Source: CAZGQY01 sp964528035
GTDB taxonomy: Bacteria; Pseudomonadota; Gammaproteobacteria; Methylococcales; UBA1147
Length of the DNA stretch: 11,958 nt
Assembly (NCBI GenBank): GCA_964528035.1
Contig: CAZGQY010000131.1
Span: forward strand, 1 to 11,958
Direction: 5' to 3'
The notes under the pieces were generated by a model. The model was not told where the DNA came from. It did not search any database and saw nothing but the letters and a program-made list of their open reading frames with translations. Positions within the stretch are counted from its first letter, which is position 1. Every line of letters begins with the position of its first letter. The position numbers and the translations under genes are program-made. This document shows positions 1 through 8,900 of this stretch, piece by piece.

Positions 1-28
1 ACTTTGTGTCCGGATAAGTGTTGACACA
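1..28. repeat. Possible insertion-sequence end
   Basis: Positions 5-28 begin with TGTGTC and end with GACACA. Read on the minus strand the stretch starts TGTGTCAACACTTATCCGG, which resembles the outer end of an insertion sequence whose body would lie to the left of the window. No transposase is visible in the window to prove it. It could equally be a short imperfect palindrome with 6-base arms. The same TGTGTCAA start recurs in the perfect inverted repeat at 1976-2003, which may be chance. Confidence 0.25.
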
Positions 29-31
29 TCA

Positions 32-163
32 ATGGCTGCTATGGACTATGAGCAGACGGTCATGAGAGAGAATCTCGAGAGGCAACACATGACCCGGAGA
101 TTTCATCGAAAAATAGTTTTTTCGATCGATGCTAACCCCGTTGGTTATGCTTCAACGTCTTAA
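32..163 (+). CDS. 43-codon open frame, possible gene remnant
   Basis: An ATG at 32 opens a 43-residue frame ending in TAA at 161-163, directly abutting the stop codon of the convergent methyltransferase gene. The frame is also open upstream to the window edge, so it may be the tail of a longer gene. The product is basic (MTRRFHRKIVF in the middle) and is not recognised. There is no clear ribosome binding site. It may be the 3' remnant of a gene broken by the element to the left, or simply a chance frame. Confidence 0.2.
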   Translation: MAAMDYEQTVMRENLERQHMTRRFHRKIVFSIDANPVGYASTS

Positions 164-1030
164 TTACCTAGGTCGTGTGCCAATAGCTACTGTGTTTGGC
201 TCCCGATAATAAAACTCTGGGTTATTTATAATTTTCTGCATTTCTATTGGATCCTGCAAGCGTTCCCAAAAATCCATTTCTATTCCTGGCAAGTTTAGGT
301 TATTGGTGGTGGATCGAAATACTTTAAGGACATTGGTTATCCAAGCTTGTTTCACATCTGACAAGGGCGCCCAATGGTCTATATTGTATGTTTCTTGAGT
401 GACATCTACAAAACCTGCCTTTTCGAGCCAGCGACGCAAGAGGTACGTACGCTGGAATCCTCTGGCGGTCAACGATAAAGGAACATCCAATTTGCTAATT
501 CGATCAAACAGGTGTGCAAATAGAAAAACTGGTCCGGGATGTATACGATGATCTAGATCTACGTCTTTGATCGCGACAATTCCTCCTGGTTTAAGCACCC
601 TAAAAAACTCTGCGAGTACGGAGTTCAATTCGTCATCAGACAAATATTGAGCAGTGTTAGCAAACCAAATTAAGTCCAGTGAAGTATTTTCGAAAGGTAA
701 ATTACGAATGTCCCCTTGCTGCAGTTTGATATACCCATCTTGAGGCTTATTTATCTGCCGTTCTAGTGCAATATCTACAAGATGTTGGGATAAATCGAGG
801 CCAATAACATTACCATTCTCACCTACTAGCTCCCCAATCCACTCCAGAAAATGCCCGGGACCACATGCTGCATCCAGTACGCTCCAACCACGCTGTATGC
901 CAATTTTGTTAAGCATAGCTCGATACTCGGAAACGCATGCTTCAAAATGGATGTCCAACCACTCGACATCTACCATTGCGATTCCGGTAGTAGGGTCTAA
1001 ACCGAGAATTCTATTTTCATCATCATTCAT
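164..1030 (-). CDS. Class I SAM-dependent methyltransferase
   Basis: This 288-residue protein carries the Rossmann-type methyltransferase signature of the Methyltransf_11/25 group (UbiE-like). Motif I is VLDAACGPGH at residues 51-60. The acidic SAM-ribose residue is D79 in GLDLS. QGDIRNLPFE (105-114) contacts the adenine side, and LKPGG (146-150) is the usual turn before the next strand. The C-terminal half (about 160-288) is aromatic-rich and probably binds the acceptor, which cannot be identified. The length is normal for a stand-alone cytosolic small-molecule methyltransferase. It is divergent from the membrane protein at 1065, with only 34 bases between the annotated starts. The start has no strong Shine-Dalgarno sequence (AGGG lies rather far upstream). 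The methyltransferase class is secure; the substrate is unknown. Confidence 0.85.
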   Translation of the reverse strand: MNDDENRILGLDPTTGIAMVDVEWLDIHFEACVSEYRAMLNKIGIQRGWSVLDAACGPGHFLEWIGELVGENGNVIGLDLSQHLVDIALERQINKPQDGYIKLQQGDIRNLPFENTSLDLIWFANTAQYLSDDELNSVLAEFFRVLKPGGIVAIKDVDLDHRIHPGPVFLFAHLFDRISKLDVPLSLTARGFQRTYLLRRWLEKAGFVDVTQETYNIDHWAPLSDVKQAWITNVLKVFRSTTNNLNLPGIEMDFWERLQDPIEMQKIINNPEFYYREPNTVAIGTRPR

Positions 1031-1064
1031 TATTACTATTTTGCCCTAGCCAGAAAGTAGTATA

Positions 1065-1610
1065 GTGTATAACGCTGTATATGCATTGAACGAGTTTAGT
1101 TATATGTGTGAGAAAACCACTCCCCCGCCTGACAACAATAAAGTTACTAATCTAATGGACGAATACAAGGAGCATTGCGCCTTCGTGAGGCATAATGATA
1201 CTCGAGTCTTGGTAATATTTGGCGTTGGACTCTTGATTTTCATAAAAATTTTCGAGAGTTTGATAGCGGTTGACAAAATAAGCGCCTTTTTTGTGCTTGC
1301 AGCCATGATCTTATCATTGAGTTTCATTATAAATAAGTACAACAAATACGATCAACATCACATAAATCGAATAAGCAAGATTGAAGACGATTTGGGTATC
1401 CCGCATTCATTTAGTACTACTAGTTCATCCGAGATGAAAAAAACTCAATCTATGTTCCCTTGGATTGCTATCGCTATTGTTGTAATTTCAGCCTTCGCTC
1501 ATTATTCGGCAGATAAATCATCGATCCGCAAAGATGAGGTTAATTCCCATATTTTGGAGCGTTTGGACAAAATAGAAAATCATCTTGAAATGAAAAAAGC
1601 AGCCAAGTAA
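1065..1610 (+). CDS. Small three-helix membrane protein, unknown function
   Basis: Read from a GTG at 1065 the product is 181 residues. An ATG at 1104 (residue 14) would give 168 residues and is equally or more plausible, since neither start has a strong ribosome site and the TATA-rich bases at 1061-1073 could be promoter. Three hydrophobic segments lie at about residues 48-67, 72-90 and 130-147. Between the second and third is a polar loop with the pattern YNKYDQHHINRISKIEDDLG, which looks like a conserved cytosolic motif of small membrane proteins. The C-terminus (about 153-178) is charged and heptad-like, probably a short coiled coil. The N-terminus has a PPP stretch. I do not recognise the family. 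Its AT-rich character and position beside a methyltransferase and a toxin-antitoxin pair suggest accessory DNA, but no function is supported. Confidence 0.6.
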   Translation: MYNAVYALNEFSYMCEKTTPPPDNNKVTNLMDEYKEHCAFVRHNDTRVLVIFGVGLLIFIKIFESLIAVDKISAFFVLAAMILSLSFIINKYNKYDQHHINRISKIEDDLGIPHSFSTTSSSEMKKTQSMFPWIAIAIVVISAFAHYSADKSSIRKDEVNSHILERLDKIENHLEMKKAAK

Positions 1611-2089
1611 CTGTCGAAAAGGAAGTGGCAACTGAACCAACGTAGGCAGTCTCGATAGATTCGTCTGTCGGGATATATTTTTGACCACCTGGCTCAGCAA
1701 ATATTGGAGTAGTAGTAACAAATTTATGTTTCGACGAACGGCTATTCTTGGCACATTACCGCAGTTCAACCTTTCATTTTTGGGTTGTTCTTAATGCCCG
1801 CTTTTGAGCAACTTCTGCCATTCGCTGAAAACTAACAACCAGCGGGTTAGGATTAACTCCAGACAGTCACGGGAAAGAATCGCGACAGACAACACCCGAC
1901 CCTAACCGGATAGTCGACAACCTAAAGTCGAACGAGTAGCATCGAACCACGGCAAGCAAATACATAAAAATAGAGTGTGTCAAAAGGGAGCCCTTTTGAC
2001 ACAAAAACTGTGCCTTCGTAAGTGGTTGAAAAATAGAGCTCCCAAAACTACCAAAAGGGTGTGTCAATCTAATTACCAATCAAACTTCG
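1611..2089. other. Gene-poor intergenic stretch
   Basis: I see no convincing gene in these roughly 480 bases. Frames on both strands are short and lack ribosome sites. A loose inverted pair, GGTTAGG at 1845-1851 and CCTAACC at 1901-1907, spans about 60 bases. The only strong structure is the perfect inverted repeat at 1976-2003. The stretch may hold decayed mobile-element sequence, but nothing in it can be assigned. Confidence 0.5.
1976..2003 (-). terminator. Perfect 13-bp inverted repeat, possible terminator of the TA operon
   Basis: Arm TGTGTCAAAAGGG (1976-1988) is exactly complementary to 1991-2003 across a two-base AG centre, so the transcript would fold with a GAGC loop. It lies 87 bases beyond the stop of the PIN toxin gene on the minus strand. 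On that strand it is followed, after about five bases, by the U-rich tract ATTTTTA, consistent with an intrinsic terminator. A partial, permuted copy (CAAAAGGG then TGTGTCAA) lies at 2052-2067, which is unusual for a plain terminator and raises a mobile-repeat or protein-binding alternative. Confidence 0.45.
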
Positions 2090-2515
2090 CTATACGTGGG
2101 TATCGAGAGCGACTATTAAGAAATCGTGAGGCTGTAGAATCTGAATGTTTCTATAGGGGTGCAGAGGGAGAAGATGTTTTTTATCACCAGTGATGAGGTA
2201 GTCCGCGTCACATTCTACGGCAACTTCTAAAAACTTGTTATCGTCTGGGTCTGGTGAATCTGCGATTTTTTCTTGAGGCATGCAAAATATCGAGTTTTCA
2301 TTGTCGTATATTTTATTAACAAACGCCTGCCTGGTATCCATCGGACTATATGGATCAAATTTACTCCGCATTATTCGGCTTGATAGCTCAAGTAAGGTAC
2401 CTTCAGAAAAATACACCTCGCAATAATCTAGGCACCAATTGACTGCTTTGCGAGTGGTTGACGAGCTGGAAAGGGATGCGCTGATAAAAACATTCGTATC
2501 GATAACAACGCGCAT
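2090..2515 (-). CDS. PIN-domain ribonuclease toxin (COG1569-type) of a toxin-antitoxin pair
   Basis: The 141-residue protein has the full PIN-domain acidic set. D6 lies in VVIDTNVFISA, E43 in LLELSSRI, D89/D91/D92 in SPDPDDNKFLEVA, and D111 in YLITGDKKHLL. These residues coordinate metal in PIN nucleases, and the DPDDNKFLE-(x)n-ADYLITGD pattern is typical of the COG1569 putative toxin family. Such toxins cleave RNA in the cytosol and are held inactive by the partner antitoxin. The ATG overlaps the antitoxin TAA stop by one base (TAATG), which implies translational coupling. All catalytic residues are present and the length is normal, so the toxin looks intact. The RNA target cannot be read from sequence. 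Confidence 0.88.
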   Translation of the reverse strand: MRVVIDTNVFISASLSSSSTTRKAVNWCLDYCEVYFSEGTLLELSSRIMRSKFDPYSPMDTRQAFVNKIYDNENSIFCMPQEKIADSPDPDDNKFLEVAVECDADYLITGDKKHLLPLHPYRNIQILQPHDFLIVALDTHV

Positions 2516-2832
2516 TATTTTTGCTGAAAGAAATCTTCATCGAAGAGTGCGTCTATTTCATCATCATCACATTCGAGAAGGGCTCGAAGCTCTGTCCGTG
2601 TTGGTCTTGGTCTTTTGTCTGATTCTTCAGCGATGACTGTTAAAGCATCACGAATTTCTCGCTGTGCTTTTTTGCGTCGATTTGCGATGACTTCTTCAAA
2701 TTCTTCTTTGTTGATCACACCTGCAACAATGCGACCATTTCGAGTGATTTGTATCGGTTGCCGCTGTACCTCATCTAACATTTCGCCAAAGTTATTTTTG
2801 GCTTCTTTAGCGGCATAGGTTTTCATTTTCAT
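2515..2832 (-). CDS. Phd/YefM-family antitoxin
   Basis: This 105-residue protein shows the Phd/YefM N-terminal DNA-binding fold: KTYAAKEAKNNFGEMLDEVQ (residues 4-23), then PIQITRNGRIVAGVINKEEFE (26-46). The C-terminal half is charged, with an acidic tail (LLECDDDEIDALFDED, 85-100) likely to wrap and neutralise the PIN toxin encoded immediately downstream. Members of this family bind toxin directly and repress their own operon. An ATG two codons further in (2826) is an alternative start; no strong ribosome site separates the two. Spaced TAGCT motifs and a -10-like TATAAG just upstream fit autoregulation. The family assignment is secure; operator details are inferred. Confidence 0.87.
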   Translation of the reverse strand: MKMKTYAAKEAKNNFGEMLDEVQRQPIQITRNGRIVAGVINKEEFEEVIANRRKKAQREIRDALTVIAEESDKRPRPTRTELRALLECDDDEIDALFDEDFFQQK

Positions 2833-2839
2833 TTCATAG

Positions 2840-2867
2840 AAAAAAGAGATAGCTACAGAGTAGCTCT
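2840..2867 (-). terminator. Hairpin plus U-tract between STAND gene and antitoxin
   Basis: On the minus strand, AGCTAC (2865 side) pairs perfectly with GTAGCT (2856-2851) around a three-base loop, with weaker pairing just outside. The hairpin is followed within a few bases by TTTTTT at 2845-2840. This would terminate transcripts leaving the large STAND gene. It sits only 7 bases before the antitoxin start, so it might also act on the antitoxin leader. The stem is short (6 bp), hence moderate confidence. Confidence 0.45.
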
Positions 2868-2896
2868 TATAGCTCCTTTATGCAATAGGAATTCAA
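2850..2896 (-). promoter_or_regulatory. Candidate promoter/operator of the toxin-antitoxin operon
   Basis: On the minus strand TTGAAT (2896-2891) and TATAAG (2871-2866) form a promoter-like pair with a 19-base spacer, which is somewhat long. Read on the plus strand, TAGCT occurs three times, at 2850, 2861 and 2870, about one helical turn apart and overlapping the -10 and predicted start. Short repeated or palindromic sites over the promoter are what Phd-type autorepressors use, so these are candidate operator half-sites. No binding consensus was available to test them. Confidence 0.3.
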
Positions 2897-2961
2897 TTGG
2901 CTCTGTTAAAAATCCCTTTGTGGACAGGCGGTAGCAGGGTTTAATCGTGCAGTGAAACAAC

Positions 2962-5900
2962 CTACTGAATTGCCGCCTGTTTCACAGCCCAGTCATAAAC
3001 CTGGTCAAACTTACTTTGCGGTGGATGGGGTGGATCCAACAAAGGTCGCAAGCGGTTCTCATGATCGAAAAAATATCCGTTTTTTGGAAACAATCTGGGC
3101 CGGCGAGGGGATTTTACAATCGCTCGTCCGTCAATTTTTTTCTCCCACAGAAACTGCGCGGCCTGTCTTATCTGGCTCAAAATCTCCCGGTTCTTACCTT
3201 GAGCTTGGTAAAGATCCAATGATCGAAGGTCCAGTGGCCAAAGGCGAATGCCTGCTTGCTCGCCTTCTTTGCTTACGAATGTCGCCAGACTATGACCCTT
3301 CGGATGAAATGCGATCCGCCAATTACCGGGTAATCTATGGAATTGTTCACCGCTTGCGACATCCCAGAGAATGACATATCCCTTGTCTGTGTCGGCGGCT
3401 AATATACGGCCGTCGGGGCTAAAGCGAATCGTCCCTCTTTGGTACCGTTCGGCTTTCAAGGTATGGATAAGCTTTCCGTTTTTAACGTTCCAGAGTAGCA
3501 AGGTACCTTCTCCGCTATTCGCGGCGATAATGTGGCCATCCGGACTATAGGCAATGGGAGATGTGCCATTCAAGGTTCGCAGAAGCTTTGCTGATTCGAC
3601 ATCCCACAACCCAAGCTTAGTGTTGCTAGTGGAGGAGCTGGTAGTTGCAAGTGTGCTGCCATTAGGAGCGAAAGCAAAACTTCCTCCGGCAAACTTTTTG
3701 TTCTTTATTTCAGATCGAAGTTCCCCTGTACCAGGATCCCAAAGGCGAACTGTGTATGGTGAGGCAGAAGCGAGAAAATCTCCATCTTGGCTGAATGCCA
3801 GAGCCCGGATTTTCCTTTTGTGACCCGGCAGTACATGCAACATCTTACCTGTCGTTGTGTTCCAAAGAACGATGTTCTTATCGTCCGGCCCAATCGAGGC
3901 AAGAAGGCTGCCGTCAGCATTGAAAGCAAGGGCCTTTGTGGCTCCTGCCGATCTATTAGAATTGTAACCTCGCAAATCATGGATTAATTTTCCCGAATCG
4001 AGGTTCCAGAGCTGCACCGTCCGCCCATGTGACGATGTGATCAAATTGTTGCCCTTAGACCCGATCATCGCATCGCGCACAAACGATTCATGTTTGGGTG
4101 ATTGATAAAGATGCTGTCGGTTTTGCAGATCCCAAACATGCACCGTCCGGTCATCAGAACGTGCGGTCAGTTGGCGGTTATCGGGACTAAAACTGATTGG
4201 TGTTATCTCCTTTTTTTCGTCACTCTCCGTGCCCTTCAGTTCCAGGATTAAATCACCGGTCGATGAATCGAAAATTTGCAGGCTGTTGGGCTTTTTTCCC
4301 TTCGAAGCAATTAGCTTCCCATTGCTGCTGATAATGAATTTTGAACCCGTTACTGAGTTCAGGGTTCGAACTAGACGACCGCTCTCAACGTCCAAAACTT
4401 GTGGTGAGTAGGTACCGACAACGAGCAAGGAGCTGTTCGCGATAAATTTGAGGCTTGGAAATAATGCACCATATCCATATTTAGTTTCGAAATCATGGAT
4501 GCGGCTCCCACTGCGAATGTCCCAGTAAATCAGGTGAGTCTTACGGGCGACTCCGGTAAGCGATGCTAACCCCTTCCCATTCGGATTGAACGCGGCAGAG
4601 GAGACTCTGTCTTCGTGTGTGAATTCATGGATCATACGAGCACTTTTTAGGTCCCATAGTTGAACTGTTTTGCCGCCCACCAAGGCGAGGTTTTGTCCGT
4701 CTGGGCTAAAAATAATACGCCCGCTTCTGCTACTTTGGAGACGGTGAGTGAGTGTACCGTCACGGATGTTCCACAATTGCAGCATTCCGTCGCTAGAGCT
4801 GGAGGCGATGGTCTTGCCGTCTGGGCTGAAAGCGTAAGACTTAATTTCGCCGTTATGCTCGTCCAGACGCCGCACCAGCTTCCCGCTTTGTAGGTTCCAA
4901 ATCAGCAAGCTGTCTACGGTTGATCCCAGTGTCGCGAGCAATCGGCTATCCGGGCTCACTGCCATTGTCCTGGCGGCGGGGTCGGAGCCCCAGCCATTGG
5001 CCCTTAAACTGTATTTCATATTGCCGGTGGCAACATCCCAGACGTTGACCGCAATATCATTCGACCCAAACGCCAAGTGACGTCCGTTTGGGCTAAAACT
5101 CACACTATCGGGGTATTCCCCTTTCACCGGAAAGCTGTGTATCGGATGGCCGGTATCGGCGTTTAAAAGCCGGACATTCTCATGGAAGCTCCATGTAGCG
5201 AGCATATGACCGTCCGGGCTGAAGGCGAAATAGAAGGCGAAACCGTCCGGGTTCTCGGTTCGATCGAGCGACGTGACTGGCGCACCGGTTTCGGCACTCA
5301 ATAACCGTACCGTCCTGTCCCTACATCCTACTGCTAGCATCCGACCATCCGTACTGAGTGCCGTAGTAGTAGGTCGAGTACAACCCAGATCGATTATCTG
5401 AGGCAATTCGTCATCGCGAAGATTCCATACCTTCATTTTTTTATAGATCCTGGCGAACACTCTATTACCGCTTGGGCTGAACGCGATACTATCGACGCTA
5501 TCATCAACACCATCAAAGCGACGGATCGGTTCTCCCGTTTCGGCTGCCCAAAAACGCATGCTAGGATCGTCATCACTTTGCGAATGGATATAATTGGCAC
5601 TTCCCGAGGCGAGAATTTGCCCGTCTGGGCTGAATGCGAGGCTTTTCACCGCGTCATTGTGGCCTTCAATGACGCGGATGAGTCGGCCTGTGTCTGCGTT
5701 CCAAACACGGATTGTATTGTCCTCGGAACCAGAGGCCAGCATCCGGCCATCGGGTTTGTAGGTAATGGTATATACGCCCCCCGTGTGGCCGTCCAGAGTT
5801 TGCATTAGAGCGCCATTTTTGACATTCCAGAGACGTACTTTATGGTCTTTTCCAGCGGTGGCCAGCGTGTTGCCTTTCGGACTGAAGGCAACAGCCCATA

Positions 5901-8900
5901 CGCCGCCGTCATGTCCCGATATGCTGCGGATCAGTTCGCCATTATCGGAGTTCCACAAACACACCGCCCCGTCATAATGAGCTGAGGCCAGTTGTTTACC
6001 ATCCGGACTAAAACGGATTTCATCGACGCCACTTTGTTGATTTTTGTCTTTGAGGATACTCGTCAATCGACCGCTTGCGGTCTCCCACAAACGAATAGTC
6101 CGGTCGCCCGAAGCGGAAGCAATTAGACGGCCATCAGGACTAAAGATCACGCTATTAATCCTGCCCCAATGGCCATAACCCGGCTGAATGGGAGAAAGAT
6201 TGTGTCCATCCCATAATCGCAGGGTACTGTCGCTTGAACTCGTGGCGATTAAAGAGTCGGTTGGGCTAAAGGCAACGCTGCTTAACACGTAACGCCCGCT
6301 ATCCGCATTCGTTGAGGTGGATTTCAACAGTTTTCCGCTATTGATATCCCAGAGGTTCAACTGGCCGTTAGATTGCCCTGAGACCAATTTTTTCCCGTTT
6401 GGGCTGAAGGCGGCGTCAACCACATATTTTTCGTGCTTAAAAGTATGGGTAACTGTGCCGGTTCGATAATCCAATAGGGGCATTTCAGTGTGACCTGTTA
6501 GAATAAGTTGGCGCTTTGTCGGGCTGAAAGCAAGGTTCAGACTAGAGTATTCCCGCTGAAAGCTGAGTTCCTTTTGTGTGCCTTCCATATCCAAAATCCG
6601 GACCAAATTCCGAGAATCTGCTTTTGCCAGCATCTTTCCATCGCGGCTAACTGCAATTCTGTTACCTGAACCATAGTTATGGATGGCTTCCTTAAACCCG
6701 AAGCCCTGAAAATCAAATAATTGCACACCGTTTTGGGTTGAAGCAGTCAAAATCTTTTTACCGTCCAGACTAAATACGATATCCCTGAAATCATTGTCGG
6801 AAGCCTTACTTCTCAGTTCACTCAGAGATCTTCCGCTAGAGACCTCCCAAATTCCGATTCGGTTGTCTCTAGCGGCGGAAGCCAGTATTTGATTATCCGG
6901 ACTGAAGACAAGTTTGTTAATCTGCTTGTTATGCGAGAGCATTTCGTGTTTCAGAATCCCACTGTGAGTGTCCCAGAGTTGCACCGAGAATTTTCCAGCG
7001 AGGCCAGATATATGCCCTGTGGGCGATCCCATCCCCGATGCCAATAAGCGACCGTCAGGACTGAAGGCAATACTGCGGATGCCGGTGTCAAAGCGGCCTA
7101 GGTTCAAAGCCGGAGAACGCCAGTATTCGGAAAAAGCATCGCGAGTCAGATTGGGATCCAGTAAGCGACCAATCGTGCCAGTAGCAAGGGCTGTTTGGTT
7201 TGCTGGCAGATCCTGTAGTGCGGCCTCCACGGCATAGAGCCAAGCGTCTTGATAGAGGTTTAGGTGACCACTACTCTCTGCCTCTTCGATCGCGGCCAAT
7301 GCCTTCTCTTCATAGAATTTCGCCAAGTGGTAATTGGCCTCCAAGGTTTTTCGCTCCGCTTCTAAACGCGCAGAATCCGCAACATTCCGTTGTTGTATCG
7401 AGACGATCAAGGCAGTAACCAATACCAGGAAGCCAGCCGCAATGAACAGGAGAAAACGTTGTTTACGCCGATATTCGTGGGCAATGGATCGTTGCACATA
7501 GGGCTGGATATCGGCAATCGGGACTTTATCCGCCTCAATCAACAAGCCTCGGCCTTCCTCTAACTCCCGGCCTTTAGACAATAGCCGATCGTTCGGTTCG
7601 CCATCCTCCTGCCAGGCTTGCATCCGTTCGCGAATCCGCTCGCGTGTGCGCAGGATATCCCGATTGGTTGCGATCCATCCGTGCAAGCGTTCCCAGCGGT
7701 GTAAAAGCGTTTCGTGCACGATTTCCGCATGGCGAATACCTTCTTCGTTGCTGGACAAGGTGATCAAGCGAAGACCGGGTATGGAAGCCATAAGGTTTAA
7801 CGGCATCCCGGATAGCTTCTGTAATACTCGCTCGATACAGGAGGGGTCGTCACCCGTGGCGATCAATTCATCAATTCGAATCTGTCTGCGCGTGTCGGGC
7901 GTTCCTTCCCTGATCTGCACCATGGCCAACAGGGTGTACCGGGTCAGATCCTGCTCGGATTCGGTCATTGCGTTGAACAAAGTTTCAGCCTGTTCGCGTA
8001 AGGCTCCGCCAACCCCGCCGAGCTTCCTCAAGGTTTCCACAGGTGGCACGCCTTGCATAAGCTGGCTCCAGATGGCATTGAGGGCTGCTTGTAGCAAAGG
8101 CAGGGCACCGTCCCGATTCAGGGTTTGTTCCACCAAACATTCGACAAGGTTGTTGTCGAGTGGATGGCCGGCGCGAATGGCTGGTTGCGCGATGGCCTGG
8201 CGCAGCCCTTCTTCCGTGGGCGGCCCAACCAGAGATTTTTGCTCAGCACAGAGTGTCGCCAAAGTCGTATGCGAGTGGGTTAGGTGGTCAAAAAAGTCAG
8301 TGCGTAAGGTGATAATTACCGCGATTCTGCCTTCGCGGTCACTAGCTGCCTCCAGCAGGTTCGCGACAAAAATGTCTGCTTCGCTACGCCCAGATTTTCG
8401 ATCGGAGTTTTGTTGGGTCAGCATGAAGATCTCTTCAAACTGGTCAATCACCAGCAGTTGCCGCCGAACCCTCTGCATCGGAACCTCGGCAACCAACTCA
8501 TCAGAAATCCGAACCAAGCCGTCGTACTGCCCATTGCTCGATTCATTAAGAAGGGTTTCGTAGCCCTTGATCCGTACCGCCCGTCGCCCATCGTCCGGAG
8601 TCAGGCGTGCCAGTTGTGAGGCTAATTGGCGCAGCGGACGGTTGCGCGGCGAGAACACCAGCACCTCGAGCGCTCCCCAGCCGGCATCCATAAATGCTTG
8701 TCGAATACGAGGCACTAAGCCAGCTTGTACTAAAGAGGACTTACCGCTCCCCGAGGGGCCGAGTACCGGTAGGATACGTATCGGCACCGGATCTTCAGTC
8801 GTATCCTCCAATAGAGCTAGAAATTGCTGGACAAACTTCTCGGTTTCAGTCTCTCGCCCAAAAAACCCTGCTGCGTCGGCTTCGGTGAAGGCAGCCAACC

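Noticed and set aside
1518..1769. An 83-codon minus-strand frame beyond the membrane-protein gene
   Set aside because: It overlaps the 3' end of the 1065-1610 gene in antisense. The Leu-rich composition looks like chance and no start signal is present.
1832..1910. Possible integron attC site (CTAAC, GTTAGG and CCTAACC words)
   Set aside because: The spacing and inner L-box symmetry of attC are not met, there is no cassette array or integrase, and the pairing is imperfect.
2952..3374. A 140-codon plus-strand frame over the 3' end of the STAND gene
   Set aside because: It is antisense to the last WD40 repeats and C-terminal tail, has no ribosome site, and its product has no recognisable features.
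3225..7077. Recurring DNA words (such as CCGTCTGGGCTGAA) suggestive of a CRISPR or tandem DNA repeat
   Set aside because: They are the antisense of codons for the FSPDG core of WD40 repeats. Spacing follows the repeat protein, and the copies have diverged.
7646..8563. A 305-codon plus-strand open frame inside the STAND gene
   Set aside because: It lies antisense to the well-supported nSTAND1 NTPase region with its Walker motifs. Its product is Ser/Arg/Cys-rich with no domain, as expected of a shadow frame.
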